Assembly (NCBI RefSeq): GCF_001399455.2
Contig: NZ_LLEI02000075.1
Coordinates: 1 to 64,000 of the forward strand
DNA length: 64,000 nt
Reading direction: 5' to 3'
Origin: Vibrio bivalvicida
GTDB lineage: Bacteria; Pseudomonadota; Gammaproteobacteria; Enterobacterales; Vibrionaceae
The translations under genes were made by a program, and so were the position numbers. The notes below the pieces were generated by a model. That model was not told the origin of the DNA, made no database searches, and saw nothing but the letters and a program-made list of their open reading frames with translations. Below are positions 8,479-17,036 of this stretch, in pieces; the first letter of the stretch is position 1, and the number at the start of each line of letters is the position of its first letter.

Positions 8479-9777
8479 ATGTCTACACAGATGTCAGTAT
8501 TTCTAAGCCAAGAGGCAGCAGCACCGCATTGGGGAGAGAACGCAATTCTTTCTTTCTCTGAAGCAGGGGCAACGATCCATCTTGGTGACCATCATGATTT
8601 AGGCGCGATTCAACGCGCGGCTCGTAAGCTAGACAGCCAAGGTATCGCTTCAGTTTCTTTGCAAGGCGAACGTTGGGGTCTTGAGAGTGTTTGGTCGTTC
8701 CATCAAGGTTACCGTGGGCCAAAGAAGAAAAACCAACTGGTTTGGCAAGATCTTAAAGAACAAGATCAAGCAGAGCTTACCGCGCGTATCAAAGCAACGG
8801 ACTTTACTCGCGATATTATCAACAAGCCAGCTGAAGAAGTCGCCCCGCGCCAATTAGCGACTATGGCGGCCGAGTTTATCAAATCAGTTGCGCCAGAAGG
8901 CACAGTTAAGGCGCGCGTCGTCAAAGACAAAGACCTGCTTACTGAAGGCTGGCAAGGGATTTATGCGGTTGGCCGTGGCTCTGAACGTACATCGGCAATG
9001 CTCCAACTTGACTTCAACCCAACGGGCGATGAAAACGCGCCAGTTTTTGCTTGTCTGGTTGGTAAAGGGATTACCTTTGATTCTGGTGGCTACAGTATCA
9101 AACCATCTGGCTTTATGACGGCGATGAAAGCGGATATGGGCGGTTCTGGTACGATTACTGGTGGTTTAGGTCTTGCGATCATGCGTGGTTTGAACAAGCG
9201 TGTAAAACTGATCCTTTGTTGTGCAGAAAACATGATTTCGGGCCGCGCACTTAAGCTGGGTGATGTTATTACCTACAAAAATGGTAAAACTGTTGAGATC
9301 ATGAATACCGATGCGGAAGGTCGCCTTGTACTTGCGGATGGTCTAATTTATGCGAGTGAGCAAAACCCTGAGCTAATTATTGATTGCGCTACCTTAACTG
9401 GAGCTGCTAAAAATGCTCTAGGTAATGATTACCACGCACTAATGAGCTTTGACGATGAGTTGTCTCACCAAGCGCTGAATGCGGCACGCGAAGAAAAAGA
9501 AGGTTTATGGCCACTGCCATTGGCTGACTTCCACCGTGGTATGTTGCCATCTAATTTTGCTGATCTTTCAAACATCAGCAGTGGTGACTACTCTCCTGGT
9601 GCAAGCACTGCGGCGGCATTCTTGTCTTACTTTGTTGAGGACTACAAAAAAGGTTGGCTGCATTTTGATTGCGCTGCTACCTATCGTAAGTCAGCAACAG
9701 ATAAGTGGTCAGCAGGTGCCACGGGTGTTGGTGTCCGTAGCCTTGCTGGTCTGCTACTTCAGCAAGCAAATAATTAA
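8479..9777 (+). CDS. pepB: Aminopeptidase B (peptidase M17)
   Basis: Cytoplasmic dinuclear-metal leucyl aminopeptidase family; PepB releases N-terminal residues from peptides. 432 aa. The M17 signature NTDAEGRLVLADGL is present near residue 275, and the metal/active-site segment VGKGITFDSGGYSIKP lies near residue 195. Length suits PepB (about 427 aa) better than PepA (about 500 aa). ATG at 8479 has a clear AAGGAG site. The isc-pepB-ndk order is a common gammaproteobacterial arrangement. Confidence 0.95.
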   Translation: MSTQMSVFLSQEAAAPHWGENAILSFSEAGATIHLGDHHDLGAIQRAARKLDSQGIASVSLQGERWGLESVWSFHQGYRGPKKKNQLVWQDLKEQDQAELTARIKATDFTRDIINKPAEEVAPRQLATMAAEFIKSVAPEGTVKARVVKDKDLLTEGWQGIYAVGRGSERTSAMLQLDFNPTGDENAPVFACLVGKGITFDSGGYSIKPSGFMTAMKADMGGSGTITGGLGLAIMRGLNKRVKLILCCAENMISGRALKLGDVITYKNGKTVEIMNTDAEGRLVLADGLIYASEQNPELIIDCATLTGAAKNALGNDYHALMSFDDELSHQALNAAREEKEGLWPLPLADFHRGMLPSNFADLSNISSGDYSPGASTAAAFLSYFVEDYKKGWLHFDCAATYRKSATDKWSAGATGVGVRSLAGLLLQQANN

Positions 9778-9782
9778 AAGCT

Positions 9783-9803
9783 AAGAGGCCGTAGAGCCTC
9801 TTT
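9783..9803 (+). terminator. Weak hairpin after pepB
   Basis: Stem AAGAGGC / GCCTCTT followed by only TTC, 6 nt past the pepB stop. Probably a modest terminator or mRNA-end hairpin ahead of ndk. Confidence 0.5.
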
Positions 9804-9836
9804 CAATAAAACAAATATATAACGAAAGGATATCCT

Positions 9837-10262
9837 ATGGCTCTAGAAAGAACTTTTTCTATTGTAAAGCCCGATGCAGTAGAACGTAACTTAATTGGCG
9901 AGATCTACCACCGTATAGAAAAAGCGGGTTTACAGATTATCGCGGCGAAAATGGTTCGCTTAACTGAAGAGCAAGCGAGTGGCTTTTACGCTGAGCATGA
10001 AGGCAAGCCATTCTTTGAAGATCTAAAAGCTTTTATGACATCTGGTCCGATTATGGTTCAAGTGCTAGAAGGTGAAAATGCGATTGCGCGTTACCGTGAA
10101 TTGATGGGAAAAACCAACCCAGAAGAGGCCGCTTGTGGTACTATTCGTGCCGATTACGCACTAAGCATGCGTTACAATTCAGTTCATGGCTCTGATAGCC
10201 CTGCGTCTGCAGCTCGTGAAATCGAATTCTTCTTCCCTGAATCGGAAATCTGTCCTCGATAA
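9837..10262 (+). CDS. ndk: Nucleoside diphosphate kinase
   Basis: Transfers the gamma phosphate of ATP to NDPs through a phospho-histidine. 141 aa, the usual bacterial length. The active-site histidine is in the signature NSVHGSDSP near residue 117, and the N-terminus MALERTFSIVKPDAVERNLIG is typical. Ribosome site AAAGGATATCCT precedes the ATG. Confidence 0.97.
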   Translation: MALERTFSIVKPDAVERNLIGEIYHRIEKAGLQIIAAKMVRLTEEQASGFYAEHEGKPFFEDLKAFMTSGPIMVQVLEGENAIARYRELMGKTNPEEAACGTIRADYALSMRYNSVHGSDSPASAAREIEFFFPESEICPR

Positions 10263-10287
10263 TTGCAGGACAGCCTTAATAATAGAT

Positions 10288-10321
10288 ATGCTGTCTGTAT
10301 AGCTTATAGGCAGCATTTTTA
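10288..10321 (+). terminator. ndk terminator
   Basis: Stem ATGCTGTCTGTA / TATAGGCAGCAT with loop TAGCT and a run of five T, 25 nt past the ndk stop. Confidence 0.85.
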
Positions 10322-10443
10322 TTCTGAAAAAACTTCGTCAATTCGTTGAAATGCGCCATTAAAGGGCAGATTAGCTGCTAGTATTGGTGAGAAAAGTTTT
10401 TTTTACATACAGCGCATGCAAGGGTATCAGTCTTGACAGATTG

Positions 10444-10460
10444 TGATATACTCTGCGCGC
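10444..10460 (+). promoter_or_regulatory. Putative extended -10 promoter of the EF-G gene
   Basis: TGATATACT (TG at 10444-10445, TATACT at 10447-10452) is followed by a GC-rich discriminator (CTGCGCGC), a feature of stringently controlled translation-gene promoters. The TTGACA at 10433-10438 is not correctly spaced for it. The ATG of the gene is 37 nt downstream. Confidence 0.5.
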
Positions 10461-10489
10461 AATTTATACCTTATAAACAGAGTAAGACA

Positions 10490-12577
10490 ATGGCAGATTT
10501 ATCAAAGTACAGAAACATTGGTATTTTCGCGCACGTTGATGCGGGTAAAACTACCACCACTGAGCGTATTCTAAAGCTTACTGGTAAAATCCACAAAACT
10601 GGTGAAGTACACGACGGTGAGTCTACAACTGACTTCATGGAACAGGAAGCTGAGCGCGGTATTACTATCCAGTCTGCTGCTGTAACATGTGAGTGGAATG
10701 GCCACCGCCTAAACGTTATCGATACTCCGGGACACGTTGACTTTACAGTAGAAGTATACCGTTCACTTAAAGTTCTTGACGGTGGTATCGGTGTATTCTG
10801 TGGTTCTGGTGGTGTTGAGCCTCAGTCAGAGACTAACTGGCGCTACGCGAACGATTCAGAAGTTGCTCGTCTGATTTTCGTAAACAAACTAGACCGTATG
10901 GGTGCAGACTTCTTCAACGTTGTTGATCAAGTGAAGAACGTTCTTGGTGCAAACCCACTAGTAATGACTCTGCCAATCGGTCGTGAAGACGATTTCGTTG
11001 GTGTTGTAGACGTACTAACTCGTAAAGCTTACGTTTGGGACGAAACTGGTCTACCAGAAAACTACGAAGTTCAAGACGTTCCAGCTGATATGGTTGACGA
11101 TCTAGAGCAGTACCGTGAAGAGCTAGTTGAAACTGCTGTAGAGCAAGACGACGACCTAATGGAAGCTTACATGGAAGGCGAAGAGCCATCTATCGAGCAA
11201 CTAAAAGCTTGTATCCGTAAAGGTACTCGCGACCTAGCGTTCTTCCCAACGTTCTGTGGTTCTGCGTTCAAGAACAAAGGTATGCAACTTATCCTTGATG
11301 CTGTTGTAGATTACCTACCAGCTCCAGCGGAAGTTGATCCTCAGCCTCTAACAGATCCAGAAACTGGTGAGCCAACTGGTGAAGTTGCTACTGTATCTGC
11401 AGATGAGCCACTAAAAGCGCTAGCATTCAAAATCATGGATGACCGTTTTGGTGCACTAACATTCGTTCGTATCTACTCTGGCCGTCTGAAGAAGGGTGAC
11501 ACTATCCTTAACTCAGCAACTGGTAAGACTGAGCGTATCGGTCGTATGTGTGAGATGCAAGCTGATGAGCGTAACGAACTTACTGAAGCGCAAGCTGGTG
11601 ACATCATCGCTATCGTTGGTATGAAGAACGTTCAGACTGGTCACACTCTATGTGATCCTAAGCACGAATGTACTCTTGAAGCTATGATCTTCCCAGAACC
11701 AGTAATCTCTATCGCTGTAACACCAAAAGATAAAGGCGGCAGCGAGAAGATGGGTATTGCGATCGGTAAAATGGTTGCAGAAGATCCATCATTCCAGGTT
11801 GAGACTGATGAAGAGTCTGGCGAAACTATCCTGAAAGGTATGGGTGAACTTCACCTAGACATCAAGGTAGATATCCTTAAGCGTACTTACGGCGTTGAGC
11901 TAGAAGTAGGTGCTCCACAGGTAGCTTACCGTGAAACTATCACTCAAGCAGTTGAAGATAGCTACACGCACAAGAAGCAGTCTGGTGGTTCTGGTCAATT
12001 CGGTAAGATCGACTACCGTATCAAGCCAGGTGAGCCAAACTCTGGTTTCACGTTCTCTTCAACAGTTGTTGGTGGTAACGTACCTAAAGAATTCTGGCCT
12101 GCAGTTGAGAAAGGTTTTGCATCTATGATGGATAACGGCGTTCTAGCTGGCTTCCCTACTCTAGATGTAGAAGTTGAACTATTCGACGGTGGCTTCCACG
12201 CAGTTGACTCTTCAGCTATCGCTTACGAAATCGCTGCTAAAGGCGCATTCCGTCAGTCTATGCCTAAAGCGGGTGCACAACTTCTTGAGCCAATCATGAA
12301 CGTTGACGTATTCACTCCAGAAGACAACGTTGGTGATGTTATCGGTGACCTTAACCGTCGTCGTGGTATGATCAAAGACCAACAAGCTGGTACTACAGGC
12401 GTTCGTATTAAAGCAGACGTTCCTCTATCAGAAATGTTTGGCTACATCGGTCACCTACGTACTATCACTTCTGGTCGTGGTCAGTTCTCTATGGAGTTCG
12501 GTCAATACGCACCATGTCCAGCAAACGTTGCTGAGCAAGTAATCGCAGAAGTTAAAGAGCGTAACGAGAAGAAGTAA
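10490..12577 (+). CDS. fusA: Elongation factor G, second paralogue (EF-G2-like)
   Basis: Ribosomal translocase GTPase that may also act in ribosome recycling with RRF. 695 aa from the ATG at 10490 (MADLSKYRNIGIFAHVDAGKTT). A longer frame from 10433 is ruled out because it would overlap the promoter. G1 loop AHVDAGKT is at residues 14-21; the DTPGHVDF and NKLDRMG GTPase motifs follow, then domains II-V to the C-terminus (QVIAEVKERNEKK). It stands alone, without rpsL, rpsG or tuf, so it is probably not the str-operon copy. Codon use is strongly biased (GGT, CGT, GTA/GTT, AAC, CTA), suggesting high expression. Confidence 0.92.
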   Translation: MADLSKYRNIGIFAHVDAGKTTTTERILKLTGKIHKTGEVHDGESTTDFMEQEAERGITIQSAAVTCEWNGHRLNVIDTPGHVDFTVEVYRSLKVLDGGIGVFCGSGGVEPQSETNWRYANDSEVARLIFVNKLDRMGADFFNVVDQVKNVLGANPLVMTLPIGREDDFVGVVDVLTRKAYVWDETGLPENYEVQDVPADMVDDLEQYREELVETAVEQDDDLMEAYMEGEEPSIEQLKACIRKGTRDLAFFPTFCGSAFKNKGMQLILDAVVDYLPAPAEVDPQPLTDPETGEPTGEVATVSADEPLKALAFKIMDDRFGALTFVRIYSGRLKKGDTILNSATGKTERIGRMCEMQADERNELTEAQAGDIIAIVGMKNVQTGHTLCDPKHECTLEAMIFPEPVISIAVTPKDKGGSEKMGIAIGKMVAEDPSFQVETDEESGETILKGMGELHLDIKVDILKRTYGVELEVGAPQVAYRETITQAVEDSYTHKKQSGGSGQFGKIDYRIKPGEPNSGFTFSSTVVGGNVPKEFWPAVEKGFASMMDNGVLAGFPTLDVEVELFDGGFHAVDSSAIAYEIAAKGAFRQSMPKAGAQLLEPIMNVDVFTPEDNVGDVIGDLNRRRGMIKDQQAGTTGVRIKADVPLSEMFGYIGHLRTITSGRGQFSMEFGQYAPCPANVAEQVIAEVKERNEKK

Positions 12578-12601
12578 TTCTTACGTTAGCTAGATAGCTT
12601 T

Positions 12602-12636
12602 GAAAGCCCCAGTCGAAAGACTGGGGCTTTTTTTGT
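12602..12636 (+). terminator. EF-G gene terminator
   Basis: Stem AAAGCCCCAGTC / GACTGGGGCTTT with a GAAA loop and a T7 run. The loop and lower stem echo the tRNA-Trp terminator design. Confidence 0.93.
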
Positions 12637-12843
12637 GGGGAAGAATGGGAACGGAGTTCGTCCTATGGAAAGCTGGGACGGGCTACGCCCTATGGAACGC
12701 TCCGCTACGAGAATCGAGATCGGGCTTCGCCCTTCGAGAGGTGCTAGTGGAGGGCTCGTCGAACATGGCTAGTTGTAGCCATCTTCGTGAAACTCATCGT
12801 TTTTGAGAGGAAAGTGTTGAAAATTTACGTTATTCCTTAAAGA
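12637..12843. other. Intergenic region with short palindromes, no gene
   Basis: About 200 bp containing GGGCTACGCCC and GGGCTTCGCCC mini-palindromes and several GA-rich words. An open frame runs through it (from 12600) but has no ribosome site, biased composition and no recognisable protein, so I treat it as non-coding. It ends at a heptanucleotide tandem repeat. Confidence 0.5.
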
Positions 12844-12899
12844 CTTCTCGCTTCTCGCTTCTCGCTTCTCGCTTCTCGTTTCTCGTTTCTCGTTTCTCG
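12844..12899. repeat. Heptanucleotide tandem repeat, eight units
   Basis: Five perfect CTTCTCG units (12844-12878) continue as three TTTCTCG units (12879-12899). The tract lies 9 bp downstream of the stop of the minus-strand LysR gene and is not in a reading frame. Confidence 0.95.
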
Positions 12900-12908
12900 T
12901 TGTTCCTC

Positions 12909-13841
12909 TCACCTCGGGCTGCGACTATCAATAATCTCCAAACCTAAATGATCTAACTTCTGACATTCTTTAGCTTGGTCAAAAATCCACTCACAGAAGC
13001 GTTTGATTTTCTCTCTTTTAAAGTAGGCACGCGGTGCGCACAGAAAATAGTTGTAGTCGGTGCGCTGCGCTAGATTGCCGATTCTCACTAGCTTCCCTTC
13101 ATCAATATAGCGCTGAGCTAAAGTATGTTTCGCTAGCGCAACACCTTGAACGGCTAAAGCGCCTTCTAAAACAAAATGAGAACCATTGTATTTCAGAGTC
13201 GGTTTAGAGGCCTTGTGACCAACGTTGTTAAGCCAAATTCCCCAGTCTAGGTCACGCCAGTAATCTTCGATCAAATCCGCACCAGTTAGGTCGCTGAGTT
13301 GGTAAATGCCGTGCTGCTCTTGGTAGATGGGGTGACAAACGGGATAGAGCAACTCTTCAATAAGCAACTCTGAGGTGATGTTTGGATAATCACCGGGCCC
13401 ATATCGAATACACAAATCGAGATTAGAGTTTTGAAAGTCCGCCAGTTCGCTGGTGGGTTCAATCATCAGTTCTAGATCTGGATTTTGCTGTCTAAAGTGG
13501 CCAATTCTCGGCACAAGCCAGTGTTGAGCGAAGGAAGGTAATGTCGAAATGGATAACTGGTTGGGATTCGGGTCTTGGTTGATTTGTCGGATACCGCGAT
13601 GAAGATGCTCAAACCCTCTTATAGCTTGCTCATAGAGTATCTCACCTTCCATCGTTAGTGTGACTTTGCGATGCTGCCTTAGAAACAGTTCTGCGCCTAA
13701 GAAGTCTTCAAGTTGGCGTATCTGCTGGCTAATGGCTGCAGCGGTCACATAGAGTTCTTCAGCTGCGAGTTTAAAGCTGCCGAGCCTCGCTGCGGTATAA
13801 AAGTAATAAATGCTCTGCAAAGGTGGCAATCGATCTTTCAC
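12909..13841 (-). CDS. LysR-family regulator, GcvA type (first)
   Basis: 310-aa LTTR. The winged helix-turn-helix (about residues 5-65) contains the GcvA/AmpR-like segment LGSFKLAAEELYVTAAAISQQIRQLEDFLG, followed by a substrate-binding domain that starts near residue 95. The target is unknown. It is divergent from a DUF1127 gene across 97 bp, in which TTAAC-N5-GTTAA (13853-13867) contains a T-N11-A LTTR box, so control of that gene and itself is likely. A heptanucleotide repeat lies just past its stop. Confidence 0.85.
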   Translation of the reverse strand: MKDRLPPLQSIYYFYTAARLGSFKLAAEELYVTAAAISQQIRQLEDFLGAELFLRQHRKVTLTMEGEILYEQAIRGFEHLHRGIRQINQDPNPNQLSISTLPSFAQHWLVPRIGHFRQQNPDLELMIEPTSELADFQNSNLDLCIRYGPGDYPNITSELLIEELLYPVCHPIYQEQHGIYQLSDLTGADLIEDYWRDLDWGIWLNNVGHKASKPTLKYNGSHFVLEGALAVQGVALAKHTLAQRYIDEGKLVRIGNLAQRTDYNYFLCAPRAYFKREKIKRFCEWIFDQAKECQKLDHLGLEIIDSRSPR

Positions 13842-13852
13842 TTTAGTTTTCC

Positions 13853-13867
13853 TTAACTGAAGGTTAA
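13853..13867. promoter_or_regulatory. Candidate LysR box
   Basis: Perfect dyad TTAAC-TGAAG-GTTAA in the gap between the LysR gene (12909-13841) and the DUF1127 gene. Its inner 13 nt match the T-N11-A pattern. It lies close to the LysR start, the usual autoregulatory position. Confidence 0.55.
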
Positions 13868-13938
13868 TTTGTATCGTTTGAGCAACATAGGTTCATGGTT
13901 AATTATTTACTCATCAAATGCAATAGAGGAAAGAAACC

Positions 13939-14145
13939 ATGGAAACTTCAGAGTGTAGCTACAAACAGAAACTATATGAAATCTTCGTTTGGGATAAAAA
14001 AATCTTAACTATACTGAAGCGCTGGTGGCGGAATCATCGCACTCGAAAACAGTTAGAAAACTTGCCAGATCATTTACTCGATGATCTTGGATTAACTAAA
14101 GAGAAAGCTTATGACGAAAGCATTCGTCGATTTTGGGATGAGTAA
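13939..14145 (+). CDS. DUF1127 small basic protein
   Basis: 68 aa. The C-terminal half (ILKRWWRNHRTRKQLENLPDHLLDDLGLTKEKAYDE) is the DUF1127/YjiS arginine-rich motif, a family with reported RNA-linked roles in alphaproteobacteria. The function here is unknown. The ATG at 13939 follows AGAGGAAAG. It lies between two GcvA-type LysR genes, divergent from the first and tail-to-tail with the second (13-bp gap). Confidence 0.85.
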   Translation: METSECSYKQKLYEIFVWDKKILTILKRWWRNHRTRKQLENLPDHLLDDLGLTKEKAYDESIRRFWDE

Positions 14146-14158
14146 TCCGTATATAGGG

Positions 14159-15058
14159 TTACTCAGCAATCTCGTTGTGCAGCCAGTTGGCAAATGCTGC
14201 TATGCGTTGACGGCGAGGGGATTCGCTATCATAGAAAAGGTTGAATTGAATTCCCGGAGTCATTCCAATATCAAACGGCTTAATGAGTAGCCCCCTTTCT
14301 ACGTAATCACTAGCCAACGAATCGGAAGCAAGGCAAGCACCATGGCCGGCCATCACGGCATTCATTGCGTGGTCAAAGGTGCTGACATCCATCCACTGTA
14401 CGGACTCTTTGTTCATAGTAACACCTGCTTGAGCAAACCAGGTCTGCCAAGGGTAGCCACCAGATTCATAGTGAATAAGCCAAGTGTTCAGCAGTTGCTC
14501 TGGGCTAGTAAGTTCAATGCTCTTGGCTAGATTAGGTGAACAGAACGGGTAGATGGTTTCTTCAAAAAGAAATTCTTTATGCAGTTTTTGGTTACTGTTG
14601 ATATCTAGTTCTTCACCTTGCCATATAGCGAGGTCCGCATCACCTAGTTTGAGGTTTGGTGCCTCACAGCTAGTGATAATTCGAATTGGAATACTTGGGT
14701 GCTGGGTAGAGAACTTCCAAAGTCTAGGCAGTAGCCAGCGAGAGGCAAAGGATGGAGTGGAACTTACACACAACAGGCCTTCTACAGGCTCACTTTGGAT
14801 TTGATTGAGGCCACTGACAATATTTTCAAAGCCTTGAGATACATGTTTGAACAAGATTTTACCTTGCTCGGTTAGACGCATTTCTCGGCCATCACGGACA
14901 AATAACTTACAGCCTAAACCGTCTTCAAGTTGGCGTATTTTCTGACTGACCGCGGCTTGGCTGATAAATAGCTCCTCAGCTGCGCGGCTATAGCTGTTGA
15001 GCCTTGCTGCAACTTCAAAGTAGCGCAATCCCGCTAAGTGGTGCAGCCTTGCATCCAT
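14159..15058 (-). CDS. LysR-family regulator, GcvA type (second)
   Basis: 299-aa LTTR with the same GcvA-like DNA-binding architecture as the one at 12909-13841 (LNSYSRAAEELFISQAAVSQKIRQLEDGLG) and a ligand domain with a conserved IIYPFCSP-like region. The two share the HTH type but differ across the effector domain, so they are paralogues rather than a recent duplication. It reads in from the ligase side. The regulated gene is not evident. Confidence 0.85.
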   Translation of the reverse strand: MDARLHHLAGLRYFEVAARLNSYSRAAEELFISQAAVSQKIRQLEDGLGCKLFVRDGREMRLTEQGKILFKHVSQGFENIVSGLNQIQSEPVEGLLCVSSTPSFASRWLLPRLWKFSTQHPSIPIRIITSCEAPNLKLGDADLAIWQGEELDINSNQKLHKEFLFEETIYPFCSPNLAKSIELTSPEQLLNTWLIHYESGGYPWQTWFAQAGVTMNKESVQWMDVSTFDHAMNAVMAGHGACLASDSLASDYVERGLLIKPFDIGMTPGIQFNLFYDSESPRRQRIAAFANWLHNEIAE

Positions 15059-15116
15059 ATCGACTTCCTGTGTTTTGTCCTAATGAGTTGGCATCATAAT
15101 CGGTTTGGTCAGAAAA

Positions 15117-15145
15117 GCAAAAGGAGAGCCAATGCTCTCCTTTAT
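15117..15145 (-). terminator. Terminator of the acyl-CoA synthetase gene
   Basis: Stem AAAGGAGAGC / GCTCTCCTTT with loop CAAT/ATTG. Read on the minus strand it is followed by a T-rich tract (TTTTGCTTTTCT). It is 17 nt past the ligase stop. Confidence 0.85.
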
Positions 15146-15161
15146 ATTTAGTAAGCTAAGA

Positions 15162-16847
15162 TTATTCTTCCCACACCACAAGTTGCCCTTTTGGCCAGCT
15201 TTGGCCCACATCATGGTATTTCTGTTCCAAGACATGACGTTTAATCTTTAGTGTTGGGGTTAAGATCCCATTCTCAATACTCCAAGGGTCTTTGATCATT
15301 AGCACCCCTTTGATCTGCTCGTGAGACTCAAGATCTGCGTTCATTCTTGCAATGACTTTCTTGGTTGTTCTCTCGTAGCGTTCTTTATCAAAGTTAGGGA
15401 AATCGTGTGGAACCACCAGTAGAATAGGGGCCGGTAGACCAAGTCCGATTAAGCACATCATTTCAACGCGGCTGTACTCAAACAGTTTTTTCTCAATTGG
15501 GACAGGGGCGACAAACTTACCTTTGGCGGTCTTGAAGGTATCTTTTTTACGGCCTTGAATGGTTAGGTAACCGTCACTATCAATAAAACCGATATCACCT
15601 GTGTGCAGCCAGCCCTCGGCATTGAATGATTCTTGGGTTGCAATGTCGTTTTTGTAGTAGCCAGAGAAGAGGCCTTTACCACGAACCAAAATTTCCTCAT
15701 CTTCGGCGATCTTAAGTTCGATACCAGGGCCTGCGTTACCGACACTACCGATTTTGTCTGCACGGAACGGATAATTGAGCGTGCTGTAGGCAAACGACTC
15801 TGTCATCCCCCACGCTTCCGTAATATGGAGGCCAACACTGTGGTACCACTCTAGTAGTGCTGGGGAAACAGGTGCTGAACCACAGCCCAGTACGCGTGCT
15901 TGGTCTAAACCTAATCCTTCAGCAAGTTTCTTTTTGATAAGAGAACCTACGAACGGTATCTTAAGCAGAATGTTGAGTTTTTTCTGCGGTAGCTTATCTT
16001 GGATACGTTGTTGGAATAGTGTCCATAGGCGAGGTACAGAGATGAACAGTGTCGGGCGCTGCATTTTTACATCTTCTATAAAGGTATCTAAAGACTCCGG
16101 AAAAGCCGTTTGAACACCACCCATGACCGATGAGCCAAAGATGTACACGCGTTCTGTGATGTGCGCCAGTGGCAGGTATGAGAACAAGCGATCATTTTCT
16201 TGAATGCCAATATGATCAATCAACTGTTGAACAGACCAGCTAAATGCACCATAAGTTAACATTGCTCCTTTAGGTAACCCTGAAGTCCCAGAGGTATACA
16301 CTAGCGACATCAGCTTGTCGTCATAGTGTTCAGGCCTACTTTGGCTAGGCTCAGCAGAAGCTATCAACTGTTTAAACTGATGTTTGCAGTTTGGTGCGGT
16401 ATCGTAAGGCAGTGAGATGGTGATCAGATCAGGAAATGAGTCTATCACTTGTTGAGTGGCCGCTGGATCATCGAGCTTACCACCGATTAACACTTTACTT
16501 TCGCTGTGTGTTACACAGTATTCAATCGTATCTGCTCCCGCTGTAGGGAAGATTGGCACGCTGACAAAGTCACCGAGCATCATTGCAAGGTCGCAGATAA
16601 ACCATTCGGCACAGTTTTTCGAGACTAAAGCGACTTTATCTCGTGGTTGAACCCCTAAGGCATTTAAAGCACTCACAAGCTTTAGCGCTTGCTCTGCAAC
16701 CTCTGCATATGTGTATTCAACAAACTTGCGATTGATAATTTGTTTAAGATAAACCTCATTTGGGCGCTCCTCTGCCCATTTTAGGATCATCTCATTTGGT
16801 GGTGGGAGAGCACAGGTTGGTTTGCTTAACTCGTTAGGCTGAATCAT
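15162..16847 (-). CDS. AMP-binding long-chain acyl-CoA synthetase
   Basis: Adenylate-forming enzyme predicted to activate long-chain fatty acids to acyl-CoA. 561 aa. The P-loop-like motif YTSGTSGLPKGAM lies near residue 188, the second motif (AWGMTES) near 348 and the hinge (GWLHTGDIGFIDSDGYLTIQGRKKD) near 410. The C-terminal domain ends with a poorly conserved tail, and the catalytic lysine region is likely LKIKRHVLEQKY. This resembles the long FAA1/FadD15-like class rather than FadD, and no partner fatty-acid genes lie next to it. Its substrate is an inference. Confidence 0.85.
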   Translation of the reverse strand: MIQPNELSKPTCALPPPNEMILKWAEERPNEVYLKQIINRKFVEYTYAEVAEQALKLVSALNALGVQPRDKVALVSKNCAEWFICDLAMMLGDFVSVPIFPTAGADTIEYCVTHSESKVLIGGKLDDPAATQQVIDSFPDLITISLPYDTAPNCKHQFKQLIASAEPSQSRPEHYDDKLMSLVYTSGTSGLPKGAMLTYGAFSWSVQQLIDHIGIQENDRLFSYLPLAHITERVYIFGSSVMGGVQTAFPESLDTFIEDVKMQRPTLFISVPRLWTLFQQRIQDKLPQKKLNILLKIPFVGSLIKKKLAEGLGLDQARVLGCGSAPVSPALLEWYHSVGLHITEAWGMTESFAYSTLNYPFRADKIGSVGNAGPGIELKIAEDEEILVRGKGLFSGYYKNDIATQESFNAEGWLHTGDIGFIDSDGYLTIQGRKKDTFKTAKGKFVAPVPIEKKLFEYSRVEMMCLIGLGLPAPILLVVPHDFPNFDKERYERTTKKVIARMNADLESHEQIKGVLMIKDPWSIENGILTPTLKIKRHVLEQKYHDVGQSWPKGQLVVWEE

Positions 16848-17036
16848 TCTCTAACTCCATGTTATTTGCAAAGTTATGGCTATGTTTTTATTGTTAATAG
16901 ACTGTTAACTCTAACATGTTAATCCAAGCGGAGGAAAGCACTTGTCATGAATTTTCGTGCATCTTGTGAACAACATACCTAAATGTATTCACTTTGACTG
17001 GCTTATGAGCTTGCGGCTGTTTCGAGTCGTCTATTA

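Noticed and set aside
10433..10489. N-terminal extension of the EF-G gene
   Set aside because: The frame is open from 10433, but it would run through the -10 element, and the EF-G start MADLSKYRNIG at 10490 matches the family.
12600..12806. Short open frame after the EF-G terminator
   Set aside because: Rich in mini-palindromes, no ribosome site, no family; treated as non-coding spacer.
12844..12899. Heptad repeat as a CRISPR or integron signal
   Set aside because: Units are 7 bp and contiguous with no spacers, so a simple sequence repeat is the right reading.
14342..14804. Open frames opposite the second LysR gene
   Set aside because: Antisense frames of a clear LysR gene without independent start signals.
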